Shown here: piece after piece, positions 1-6,005 of the stretch
How the letters are laid out: the number at the start of each line of letters is the position of its first letter
Position numbering within the stretch: position 1 is the stretch's first letter
Source of the DNA: DASSBR01 sp035688265
GTDB taxonomy: Bacteria; Pseudomonadota; Gammaproteobacteria; Natronospirales; DASSBR01
NCBI GenBank assembly: GCA_035688265.1
Contig: DASSNE010000004.1
Location: 1 to 6,005, forward strand
Direction: 5' to 3'
DNA: 6,005 nucleotides
Made by a program: the position numbers and the translations under genes
Notes under the pieces: generated by a model
What the model saw: the letters and a program-made list of their open reading frames with translations, nothing else
Told to the model about the DNA's origin: nothing
Databases searched by the model: none

Positions 1-1105
1 CATACACCATCGTCTCGTGCACCATCGGGTTTGCCGGATGCACCGGCGGCGTCAATGCCAGCGCCCCGATCAGTACTGCCGGCAGGTTGTTCACGATGGC
101 CGCCAACACGCCTGAAATGAAGCCGGTGCCGACGCTCGCGACCACCGCACCCTGCCCCGCCAGCCAGCGATACGCCAGTTCCAGGTAGCCGATCAGCCCG
201 GCGTTCTTGAGGCCGTACACGACGATGTACATGCCGAGGCTGAAGATGACGATATGCCACGGCGCATCGCGCAGTACACGACCGATGCGAATCGGCCCGC
301 CGCGCCACCCGCGCGCCGCGATCCCCAGCAGAACCAGGGCCGCAGCGCCGGTCAGCGCAGCGATCGGCACCGCGTAACGCGCCGTCACGAAATACGCCGC
401 CAGAAGCACCCCGAGCACCGGGAAGCTCCAGCGGAACACGACCGGGTCGACGATCGCGGCCGCCGGCTCCGCCAGCTCGCTCACCGCATGCCGCCCACGC
501 AGGTCGCGGCGGAACCAGAGCCATAACGCCAGCATGCTGATGCCCAGCGCCGCGACATCGACCGGGATCATGATCGCCGCATAGCGGTCGTAAGTTATGC
601 CGAAGTAATTGGCGACGATGATGTTGGTCAGGTTCGATGTCACCAGCGGCAGACTGGTCGTGTCCGCGACGAAGCCGGTGGCGAACACCAGCGCGAATAC
701 CGCCGCCGAACGCACCCCCAACACACGCAGCGTCGCGACGATCACCGGCGTCAGGATCAGCGCCGCGCCGTCGTTCGCGAACAGCGCCGCGACCAGCGCG
801 TCAAGCAGCATCACCAGTACGAACAACCGCGTGCCGCCGCCGCGTGCCCAACGCGCGACGTGCAGCGCCGCCCAGTTGAAAAAACCCGCCTCGTCGAGCA
901 CCAGCGAGATGACGATCAGCGCGACGAACGTGAAGGTCGCGTCCCAGACGATGCGCCAGACGGCCGCCACATCGTGCCAGCCCACCACACCCGTCAGCAG
1001 CGCGACCGCCGCGCCCAATGCCGCGCTCCAGCCGACGTTCAGGCCACGCGGCCGCCAGACGACCAGCGCCAGCGTGGCGAAGAAAATCAATAATGCGGCG
1101 AGCAT
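1..1105 (-). CDS. arsB: Arsenite efflux permease ArsB (5' part; runs off the left edge)
   Basis: ArsB is an inner-membrane carrier that extrudes arsenite/antimonite, driven by the proton gradient or, where ArsA is present, by ATP. The 368 visible codons are very hydrophobic, with about nine or ten likely membrane spans. They align by eye almost end to end with E. coli ArsB (about 430 aa), so roughly 60 C-terminal residues are missing at the window edge. Landmarks are LLDEAGFFNWAALHVARW near residues 69-86, ALFANDGAALILTP at 107-120, GFVADTTSLPLVTSNLTNI at 144-162, and APWHIVIFSLGMYIVVYGL at 281-299. The ATG at 1105 is the likely start: an in-frame TAG lies five codons upstream and a weak AGGA (1119-1116) sits 10 nt before it. 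The gene is divergent from the metalloprotease gene. No arsR or arsC is visible; they could lie beyond the edge. The visible part contains no cysteine. The family call is secure. Confidence 0.95.
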   Translation of the reverse strand, partial: MLAALLIFFATLALVVWRPRGLNVGWSAALGAAVALLTGVVGWHDVAAVWRIVWDATFTFVALIVISLVLDEAGFFNWAALHVARWARGGGTRLFVLVMLLDALVAALFANDGAALILTPVIVATLRVLGVRSAAVFALVFATGFVADTTSLPLVTSNLTNIIVANYFGITYDRYAAIMIPVDVAALGISMLALWLWFRRDLRGRHAVSELAEPAAAIVDPVVFRWSFPVLGVLLAAYFVTARYAVPIAALTGAAALVLLGIAARGWRGGPIRIGRVLRDAPWHIVIFSLGMYIVVYGLKNAGLIGYLELAYRWLAGQGAVVASVGTGFISGVLAAIVNNLPAVLIGALALTPPVHPANPMVHETMVY

Positions 1106-1123
1106 CGCGGGATAATCCTAGCA

Positions 1124-1150
1124 TTGCTTAGCGTTCACTAAAGGTATTAT
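1124..1150 (+). promoter_or_regulatory. Possible sigma-70 promoter for the metalloprotease gene
   Basis: In the AT-rich gap between the divergent genes, TTGCTT (1124-1129) lies 15 nt before TATTAT (1145-1150), which matches the -10 consensus at five of six positions. A second reading pairs the same -35 with TATTGT (1148-1153) at 18 nt. Either would start transcription about 1157-1160, leaving a leader of about 25 nt. The spacing of the first reading is short, so the exact boxes are uncertain. I found no convincing promoter for arsB on the opposite strand. Confidence 0.4.
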
Positions 1151-1170
1151 TGTTACTTCAAACTGCTAAC

Positions 1171-1175
1171 AGGGA
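1171..1175 (+). promoter_or_regulatory. Ribosome binding site that fixes the metalloprotease start at 1184
   Basis: AGGGA lies 8 nt upstream of the ATG at 1184, good Shine-Dalgarno spacing. An in-frame TTG at 1178 would be only 2 nt from this site and would add just two residues (Met-Ala) before the signal peptide. The ATG is therefore preferred. Confidence 0.75.
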
Positions 1176-1183
1176 AGTTGGCG

Positions 1184-4060
1184 ATGAGGATCTGCCTCTT
1201 TGGGCTGATCTGCGTGCTGGCGTCGTTCGACGCGCTGGCCGCGCAGCCCGTATTCAAGGACGCCCCCGCGACCACGTCGCAAGCGCTCGCCGCCATTGAG
1301 AAAATCGTCAGTTCGCCGGATACGCGCGACGCGGCTGTCGAGACGGTACACTTCAATCCCGCGTTGTTTACCGCGCGTCCCGGCGACACGTTCACTCTCG
1401 CGCTCGGCGCCGGCTTCCGCGTCGTCACCCGCAAAGTCATCACGCACGCGGACAGCATCACGACCTGGATCGGCGCGCTTGCGAACCAGCGCCTTCCCTA
1501 CAACCTCACGCTCACGCGCGCCGCCGACGGCACCATCGTCGGCGAGATCTACCTGCCCGGCAAGACCTACCAGGTGCTGCCTGGCGATACGACGGTCGCG
1601 CTGATCGTCAGCTACGGCTGGCGACCCAACAAACTCCAGCACGACTGGATTGAGCCGCCGATCAAACCGCATCAGAACGTTCGCGATACGGTGCCGTTGC
1701 GCACGACCGAATCAGCCGGCGCGAGCACCGCCGGGCCGGCCACCATCGACGTGCTGATCGCCTACAGCCGCGGCGTCGTCCACACGCATCCCGGCGCCGC
1801 GCTGGCCGCCTACCTGCACAGCCTCATCGACGCCGCCAACACCGCCTACGCGAACAGCGACATCGACCTGACGCTGCGCCTGGCGGGTTTCGTCGAAGTC
1901 GGTTTCGGCGACGGCATGAGCGCTTCGGACCTGCTCGACTGCATCAGCGGCCAGGGCCAGTCGCCCGCCGGCTGCGACACCAAGGCGGTGCGCGTCGTGC
2001 ACGCCTTGCGCGCGGTCGACTCCGCCGACCTCGTCATGATGATCGCCGACACCAGCGGCACTGCCGTCAACGACACCGCCGGCATCGCCTACGAGGGCGG
2101 CTCGGGCGGCTGCGGCGCCGCGCCGTACTGCTTTTCCGCCGACTACGGCTACGCGGCCATGCTCGACGGCTTCCGCGACCCGTCCACCTTCACGCACGAA
2201 ATCGGCCATAACCTCGGCGCCGGCCATGACATTAACGCGCCGGACAACGGCGGCGCGTTCTCCTACTCGCACGGCCACCTGTATGGCAATGACGACGGCA
2301 CTGTCATGGCCTACGCCGACCACCAGAACCTGATCTTCTCGAGCCCCGACTACACCTGCGGCAGCACCCCCTGCGGCAACAAGCAGACGCAAGACAATGC
2401 CGAGACGCTGCGCCAGACCGCCGGCGTCGTCGCCGCCTACAGCAACCGGACGCCGACCCCGACACAACTGGGCCGCGCCGCCCCCGGCGAGCCCGTCTCA
2501 ATCAGCCTGTACGGCGGCAGCGATCAGGGCGTGATCGGTCCGTCAGCGACAATCCGCCTGCTCAAAAATGGCACGCCGATACAAGCGCTCGCTTACAACA
2601 CCGCCCTGCACGACAGCAACGACATCACGCTGACATTGCCGGCCAACCTCGTACCTGGGGCGAACTATGCGCTCGAATTCGACCCGACCTACCGTGCCGG
2701 CATCACGTTCACACTGCCGCTCGATATTTCATACGAGCCGCCCGCAATGACTGACTTCAGCGCAACGCGCGTCGGACAGACGCAGGCAAGTTTCAATGTC
2801 GACGTCGATCCACAAGGGCTCGACACGACACTGCGACTGACGACCGGCGACGGCGCCGGCCTCGGCCCAATCACGGTCGCCGCGCAAGGCGACGACACGC
2901 CCCAATCACACTCACTCACACTGACTCTCACCGGCCTCGACTGCGGCACGAGCTATGCAGTGACTTTGGATGCGGATAACGCGAGCGGCACCGCCAGCAG
3001 CAGCACGCAGTTCACGACGCTGCCCTGTAGCGGCTCGGCTCCGACGATTTCAAGCGTGACGACGAGCGGCGGCAACGCCGAATTTGAAACATTGGAATTG
3101 AGTGGAACGCCCAACGGCACACAGGCAAGCTTCGCGATCGCGTATGGCACGGACGCCTGGTCCGACGGCCAGCAGACGGACTATCAAAAGCTCAGCAACG
3201 CGGGCGCTCTGTCGTTCACCCTCAACAACCTCACCTGCGGCACGACATACCACTACCGCGCGATCGCCTACAGCGCCACCGGCGACGCACACAGTGCGCC
3301 GGGAACGTTCACCACCGCCGCGTGCCAACGCGGCACGTTTTCAATCGACGGCGACACCACGGTCAACGCCTCGTCAGGCACAGCCACTTATCACGTCAGC
3401 CGCACCGGCGGCAGCGACGGTACAGCGACGGTCGATTTCGCCGCTGTCGCCGGCACCGCGAAAGCCAATAGCGAATATCTGCAGACCGCAGGCACACTGG
3501 TATTTGCCGACGGCGAGACCGAACGCACCGTCAGCGTGCCGATCCTGCTTTCGCCGACGGACCGCGGCGATTACACCTTCGCGCTGCAACTCTCCAACGC
3601 CAGCGGCGCCAAGTTGTCGGCACAAACCCGCGTCGCAACAACCATCCGTTATACCGCCGGTTCCACCACTCTCCGCGCCTACGACGGCAGCATCACCACG
3701 ATGATCGGCCAAACAGTCAAAGGCGTGTTGGGCGCTACCAGCAATGACGGGACCGTCATCTACAGCATCGTCGACTCACCGCAGCATGGCACCCTCGCCC
3801 TGACCGACCGCAGCACCGGCGCATTCGTCTACACCCCGGACAGCGCCTTCGCCGGAAAAGACACCTTCACCTTCAAAGCCAGCAACAACGGCAGCGACTC
3901 CAATGTCGCCACCGAAACAATTACAGTGCAATCAGTGCGTGATGAGGATGTGGTATCGAAGCGGGATGAAACCGGCGGCGGCGGAAGTCTTGGCTGGTTG
4001 GCGTTACTTGTTCTCAGCGTCATAGGCGGGCTGCACCGCATCCGCTTTAACCATCCGTGA
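1184..4060 (+). CDS. Secreted multidomain reprolysin-like zinc metalloprotease with GlyGly-CTERM tail
   Basis: Predicted exported endopeptidase of 958 aa; substrate unknown. Residues 1-19 form a Sec signal peptide ending in ALA. Residues 20-185 look like an inhibitory propeptide as in bacterial M12 proteases. The catalytic domain (about 186-420) carries HEIGHNLGAGHD at 338-349: zinc ligands H338, H342 and H348, general base E339, and a Met-turn at M375 in GTVMAY. Six cysteines in close pairs (253/264, 310/316, 392/397) suggest three disulfides. Residues 421-516 are an unassigned, probably beta-rich linker. Two fibronectin III-like domains follow (about 519-615 and 618-714), each with a cysteine pair (587/615, 685/714), then a Calx-beta-like domain (715-823) and a cadherin/Ig-like domain (824-916) with the SPQHGTL and FVYTPDSAFAGKDTFTF signatures. 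A GlyGly-CTERM signal ends the protein. No frameshift is seen. It appears monocistronic, between divergent arsB and a convergent tRNA. Type II secretion is likely from the family pattern, not shown here. Confidence 0.9.
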   Translation: MRICLFGLICVLASFDALAAQPVFKDAPATTSQALAAIEKIVSSPDTRDAAVETVHFNPALFTARPGDTFTLALGAGFRVVTRKVITHADSITTWIGALANQRLPYNLTLTRAADGTIVGEIYLPGKTYQVLPGDTTVALIVSYGWRPNKLQHDWIEPPIKPHQNVRDTVPLRTTESAGASTAGPATIDVLIAYSRGVVHTHPGAALAAYLHSLIDAANTAYANSDIDLTLRLAGFVEVGFGDGMSASDLLDCISGQGQSPAGCDTKAVRVVHALRAVDSADLVMMIADTSGTAVNDTAGIAYEGGSGGCGAAPYCFSADYGYAAMLDGFRDPSTFTHEIGHNLGAGHDINAPDNGGAFSYSHGHLYGNDDGTVMAYADHQNLIFSSPDYTCGSTPCGNKQTQDNAETLRQTAGVVAAYSNRTPTPTQLGRAAPGEPVSISLYGGSDQGVIGPSATIRLLKNGTPIQALAYNTALHDSNDITLTLPANLVPGANYALEFDPTYRAGITFTLPLDISYEPPAMTDFSATRVGQTQASFNVDVDPQGLDTTLRLTTGDGAGLGPITVAAQGDDTPQSHSLTLTLTGLDCGTSYAVTLDADNASGTASSSTQFTTLPCSGSAPTISSVTTSGGNAEFETLELSGTPNGTQASFAIAYGTDAWSDGQQTDYQKLSNAGALSFTLNNLTCGTTYHYRAIAYSATGDAHSAPGTFTTAACQRGTFSIDGDTTVNASSGTATYHVSRTGGSDGTATVDFAAVAGTAKANSEYLQTAGTLVFADGETERTVSVPILLSPTDRGDYTFALQLSNASGAKLSAQTRVATTIRYTAGSTTLRAYDGSITTMIGQTVKGVLGATSNDGTVIYSIVDSPQHGTLALTDRSTGAFVYTPDSAFAGKDTFTFKASNNGSDSNVATETITVQSVRDEDVVSKRDETGGGGSLGWLALLVLSVIGGLHRIRFNHP
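3974..4057 (+). other. GlyGly-CTERM sorting signal at the metalloprotease C-terminus
   Basis: Residues 931-937 read GGGGSLG. A hydrophobic segment follows (about 938-950, WLALLVLSVIGGL), then a short polar/basic tail with H951, R952, R954 and H957. This is the tripartite GlyGly-CTERM pattern. In Vibrio cholerae VesB this type of tail is cut by the intramembrane protease rhombosortase and the protein is then anchored at the cell surface. The linker just before it (about 918-930) is charged and probably flexible. The basic tail is weaker than the usual arginine run. Confidence 0.85.
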
Positions 4061-4101
4061 AAGCTGCGTGCAACCGTAGGCGACGCTAGCCGACGCACGA
4101 C

Positions 4102-4119
4102 TTTGGCTGCGAGCCGAAA
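4102..4119. terminator. Small hairpin between convergent genes, weak terminator candidate
   Basis: GGCT (4105-4108) pairs with AGCC (4112-4115) around a GCG loop. TTT and AAA flank it and could extend the stem across one bulged G. It directly abuts the tRNA 3' end, so on the minus strand it could help end or process the tRNA transcript; on the plus strand it could end the protease transcript. There is no real U-run on either strand. A second loose pairing, CGTGC (4067-4071) with GCACG (4095-4099), lies just upstream. The rest of 4061-4119 shows nothing else. Confidence 0.25.
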
Positions 4120-4196
4120 TGGTGGTGATGGGTGGAATTGAACCACCGACCTGCGGGTTATGAGTCCGCCGCTCTAACCATCTGAGCTACATCACC
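4120..4196 (-). tRNA. tRNA with CAU anticodon (elongator Met, or Ile2)
   Basis: The 77-nt minus-strand sequence folds as a full cloverleaf. The acceptor GGTGATG (4196-4190) pairs with CATCACC (4130-4124). U8 and A9 follow it, then D stem GCTC/GAGC with loop AGATGGTTA, anticodon loop CTCATAA with anticodon CAT, variable loop AGGTC, and T stem GGTGG/CCACC with loop TTCAATT. The discriminator is A (4123) and CCA is encoded (4122-4120). The G1:C72 acceptor pair argues against initiator tRNA. CAU also occurs in the lysidine-modified Ile2 tRNA, and the variable/T-arm region resembles E. coli Ile2 at least as much as E. coli elongator Met, so the amino acid is not certain. The last anticodon-stem pair (31-39) is A-C rather than Watson-Crick. 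The gene lies 66 nt after ychF on the same strand. Confidence 0.95.
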
Positions 4197-4209
4197 ACGG
4201 AGAAGCGGA

Positions 4210-4238
4210 ATTGTCGGGTCTTGGCGATTTCAAGTCAA
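4210..4238 (-). promoter_or_regulatory. Sigma-70 promoter driving the CAU tRNA
   Basis: On the minus strand TTGACT (4238-4233) is followed, after exactly 17 nt, by GACAAT (4215-4210). The -35 matches consensus at five of six positions and the -10 at four of six. Transcription would start around 4203, about 7 nt before the mature tRNA 5' end. The stretch after the -10 (TCCGC) is GC-rich, as in stringently controlled stable-RNA promoters; that control is inference. The tRNA can thus be made independently of ychF, although no terminator separates them and read-through is possible. Confidence 0.7.
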
Positions 4239-4262
4239 GGCGAACGGGGTTTGGAGAGGGTT

Positions 4263-5354
4263 CTAGACGTTGAAGCGGAAGTGCATCACGTCGCCCTCGG
4301 CCACCTTGTAATCCTTGCCTTCCAGTCGCCATTTGCCGGCTTCGCGGGCGCCGGCTTCGCCGCCGTGGCGGACGAAGTCTTCGTAGGCGACGACTTCGGC
4401 GCGGATGAAGCCTTTTTCGAAGTCGGTGTGGATGACGCCGGCGGCTTGCGGGGCGCTGGCACCTTTTTTTACCGTCCAGGCGCGGACTTCCTTGGGGCCG
4501 GCGGTGAAGAATGTCGTCAGGCCGAGCAGGTTGTAGGCGGCGCGGATGACGCGGTCGAGGCCCGGCTCGTCGAGGCCCATGTCGGCCAGGAATTCCGCCT
4601 TGTCGGCCTCATCCAGTTGCGCGATTTCGGCTTCGATGGCGGCGCAGACGGCTACCACTTCGGCGTTTTCTTTCGCGGCGTGCTCCTTCACGCGCTCCAG
4701 CAGCGGGTTGTCCGTCAGGCCGTTGTCGGCCACGTTGGCGATGTACAGCACCGGCTTGAGTGTGAGCAGGTTGAGGTCGCGCAGCAGCCCGTTTTGCTCG
4801 GCATCCAGACCGGCGCTGCGTGCGGGTTCGCCGGCATCCAGGTGGTCGCGCAGCTTCGTCAGTACGGCATGCTTCGCCAGGGCTTCCTTGTCGCCGGATT
4901 TGACCACTTTGGAAAGCCGGTCGAGCGCGCGGCCGACCGTGTCCATATCGGCCAGCACGAGTTCGGTGTTGATGATTTCGATGTCGCTCAGCGGGTCAAT
5001 CTTGCCGGCGACGTGGATGACGTCGTCATCGATGAAGCAGCGCACGACGTGCGCGATCGCATCGGTCTCGCGAATGTGGGCGAGAAACTGATTGCCAAGG
5101 CCTTCGCCCTTGGACGCTCCCGCGACCAGGCCGGCGATGTCGACGAATTCCACCGTCGTCGGCAGGCGCTTTTCCGGGTGCACGATTTCCGCCAACTTGT
5201 CGATGCGCCGGTCGGGCACCTGCACGACGCCGACGTTCGGATCGATCGTGCAAAACGGGTAGTTCTCGGCCGCGATGGCAGCCTTGGTCAGCGCGTTGAA
5301 CAGCGTCGATTTGCCGACGTTGGGCAGGCCCACGATGCCGCAGCGGATACCCAT
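4263..5354 (-). CDS. ychF: Ribosome-associated P-loop ATPase/GTPase YchF (OLA1 family)
   Basis: YchF is a cytosolic Obg-family P-loop NTPase that binds ribosomes and, unlike most relatives, prefers ATP. It is linked to stress responses and translation initiation. At 363 aa it equals the E. coli protein. Motifs in order: G1 GLPNVGKST (9-17), redox-sensitive C35 of the E. coli protein conserved in NYPFC, G3 DIAGLV (72-77), the SKGEGLGNQF stretch (81-90), and H114, the E. coli residue needed for ATP hydrolysis. The G4-equivalent reads NVAD (207-210), where E. coli has NVNE. A helical insertion spans about 125-200, and a TGS domain fills the C-terminus (about 278-363, with KEVRAW, APQAAG and HTDFEKGFIRAE). 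The ATG lies 2 nt after the pth stop, with a modest GGAG 11 nt upstream inside pth, which suggests translational coupling. The tRNA follows 66 nt downstream. Confidence 0.98.
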   Translation of the reverse strand: MGIRCGIVGLPNVGKSTLFNALTKAAIAAENYPFCTIDPNVGVVQVPDRRIDKLAEIVHPEKRLPTTVEFVDIAGLVAGASKGEGLGNQFLAHIRETDAIAHVVRCFIDDDVIHVAGKIDPLSDIEIINTELVLADMDTVGRALDRLSKVVKSGDKEALAKHAVLTKLRDHLDAGEPARSAGLDAEQNGLLRDLNLLTLKPVLYIANVADNGLTDNPLLERVKEHAAKENAEVVAVCAAIEAEIAQLDEADKAEFLADMGLDEPGLDRVIRAAYNLLGLTTFFTAGPKEVRAWTVKKGASAPQAAGVIHTDFEKGFIRAEVVAYEDFVRHGGEAGAREAGKWRLEGKDYKVAEGDVMHFRFNV

Positions 5355-5356
5355 GG

Positions 5357-5950
5357 TTACTCGCTCTCCGCCGTATGCAGCCGGTGCATCGCATGTTCGA
5401 AGCCGCGATCCAGCAGTTCCGGCAGCAGGTCGAGCCCGCGCCCGACGGCCTCTATGATCTGCTGCTCTTCGTCCGGGCGCGCCCGCTGCAGCACATAGTC
5501 GATCACGTCACGGCTGTTGCCGGGGTGGCCGATGCCGATTCGCAGGCGCCGGAAGTTCTGCCCGATGTGGCTGATGATGTCGCGCAGGCCGTTGTGACCA
5601 CCGTGGCCGCCGGACCATTTGAGGCGCAGCGCGCCCACCGGCAGATCGAGATCGTCGTGCACGACCAGGATCGCCTCGGGCGGCAGCTTCAGGTAGGACG
5701 CGAGGCTTTGCACGGCCTGGCCGCTGCGGTTCATGAACGTGGTCGGCTTGAGCAGCCGCAGGTCGTGGCCGGCGACATTCACGCGGCACAGGTCGCCGTG
5801 ATACTTGCGCTCGGCACTGAACCGCGCGCCCATACGCTCGGCCAGCGCATCGACGAACCAGAAACCGGCATTGTGGCGCGTCAAAACGTGTTCGGCCCCG
5901 GGATTGCCGAGGCCGACCACGAGTTGCAACGGGATTGAATCGGAAGCCAT
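5357..5950 (-). CDS. pth: Peptidyl-tRNA hydrolase
   Basis: This essential cytosolic enzyme cleaves the ester bond of peptidyl-tRNAs that drop off ribosomes and so recycles tRNA. The 197-aa product is of usual family length. It starts with the conserved VVGLGNPG (11-18) and TRHNAGFWFVD (24-34). Catalytic and substrate residues match E. coli Pth with an offset of six: N16, the catalytic H26, M73-N74 in KPTTFMNRSG, D99 in VHDDLDLP, and N120 in GGHGGHNGLRDIIS. RLRIGIGHPG (136-145) is also typical. The start at 5950 lies 5 nt after the stop of the upstream rplY-like gene, with only a short TAGG-type ribosome site overlapping that stop. This fits translational coupling within a (rplY)-pth-ychF operon. 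Any promoter is outside the window. Confidence 0.98.
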   Translation of the reverse strand: MASDSIPLQLVVGLGNPGAEHVLTRHNAGFWFVDALAERMGARFSAERKYHGDLCRVNVAGHDLRLLKPTTFMNRSGQAVQSLASYLKLPPEAILVVHDDLDLPVGALRLKWSGGHGGHNGLRDIISHIGQNFRRLRIGIGHPGNSRDVIDYVLQRARPDEEQQIIEAVGRGLDLLPELLDRGFEHAMHRLHTAESE

Positions 5951-5955
5951 CAGGC

Positions 5956-6005
5956 CTACTTTTCGCCCTCGCCTTCCTCAGCCTTGCCCTTGGCCTCGAC
6001 CTCGG
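5956..6005 (-). CDS. rplY: Probable ribosomal protein L25/Ctc, C-terminal tail only (runs off the right edge)
   Basis: Only the last 15 codons and a TAG stop (5958-5956) are visible. They encode EVEAKGKAEEGEGEK, a charged low-complexity tail. The Ctc-type form of ribosomal protein L25, which binds 5S rRNA, often ends in such an Ala/Glu/Lys-rich extension, and rplY directly precedes pth in many proteobacteria. The identification rests on the tail and gene order, not on any conserved domain; another acidic-tailed protein is possible. The stop lies 5 nt before the pth ATG. Confidence 0.6.
   Translation of the reverse strand, partial: EVEAKGKAEEGEGEK

Noticed and set aside
609..1124. Open frames on both strands within arsB (for example 609-1115 plus and 801-1124 minus)
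   Set aside because: The true arsB frame runs through this whole region to the window edge with strong family similarity. The others are low-complexity shadow frames.
1178..1183. TTG at 1178 as the start of the metalloprotease
   Set aside because: It is only 2 nt from the AGGGA ribosome site. The ATG at 1184 has proper spacing and gives a normal signal peptide.
1199..1222. A lipoprotein signal around the cysteine in FGLICVL of the metalloprotease
   Set aside because: The residue before the cysteine is Ile, not Gly/Ala/Ser, so there is no lipobox, and a standard signal peptidase I site (ALA) follows.
1712..2467. A 251-codon minus-strand frame inside the metalloprotease gene
   Set aside because: It is antisense to the catalytic domain and has low-complexity Ala/Gly/Val/Arg composition with no motif. 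The plus-strand frame carries the zinc site.
4459..4475. A-run (seven A on the minus strand) in ychF as a programmed frameshift site
   Set aside because: The frame stays open to the normal C-terminus with all TGS-domain motifs, and the run simply encodes Val-Lys-Lys. No alternative product or stimulatory structure was seen.
4221..5498. A 425-codon open frame on the plus strand antisense to ychF and pth
   Set aside because: It overlaps two unmistakable conserved genes on the minus strand. Its product is a His/Val/Gly/Asp-rich mirror of their codons with no recognisable domain. Long antisense frames are expected in GC-rich DNA.
1..6005. CRISPR array, insertion sequence, phage or toxin-antitoxin system
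   Set aside because: I saw no regularly spaced repeats, terminal inverted repeats, transposase motifs or small paired genes. All longer stretches are covered by identified genes.

Overview
The window looks like ordinary chromosome from a GC-rich gammaproteobacterium. Three things suggest this: an ArsB very close to the E. coli type, the gene order (rplY-like)-pth-ychF, and a C-terminal GlyGly-CTERM sorting signal, which is largely a gammaproteobacterial feature found with rhombosortase. A xanthomonad-like or related high-GC lineage would fit, but I cannot fix the genus from the sequence.

Layout. Bases 1-1105 (minus strand) hold the first 368 codons of arsB, an arsenite efflux permease whose last part lies beyond the left edge. 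A short AT-rich divergent intergenic region (1106-1183) separates it from a 958-codon plus-strand gene (1184-4060). That gene encodes a secreted, multidomain zinc metalloprotease: signal peptide, propeptide, reprolysin-like metzincin domain, two cysteine-clamped fibronectin III-like domains, a Calx-beta-like domain, a cadherin/Ig-like domain and a GlyGly-CTERM tail. A convergent spacer (4061-4119) follows, with a small hairpin. The rest is on the minus strand: a CAU-anticodon tRNA (4120-4196) with encoded CCA and its own near-consensus sigma-70 promoter (4210-4238), then ychF (4263-5354), pth (5357-5950) and the last 15 codons of a probable rplY/ctc gene (5956-6005).

How the genes work together. 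In transcription order the minus-strand right half reads (rplY)-pth-ychF-tRNA. This is a tight translation-related housekeeping cluster with gaps of 5 and 2 nt between its protein genes. The protease and arsB are accessory functions, secretion/proteolysis and arsenic resistance. They share only a divergent intergenic region, and no arsR is visible in the window.

I found no sign of a wholly new system, CRISPR array, insertion sequence or phage element. The most interesting items are the surface-sorted metalloprotease and the substituted G4 motif in YchF.
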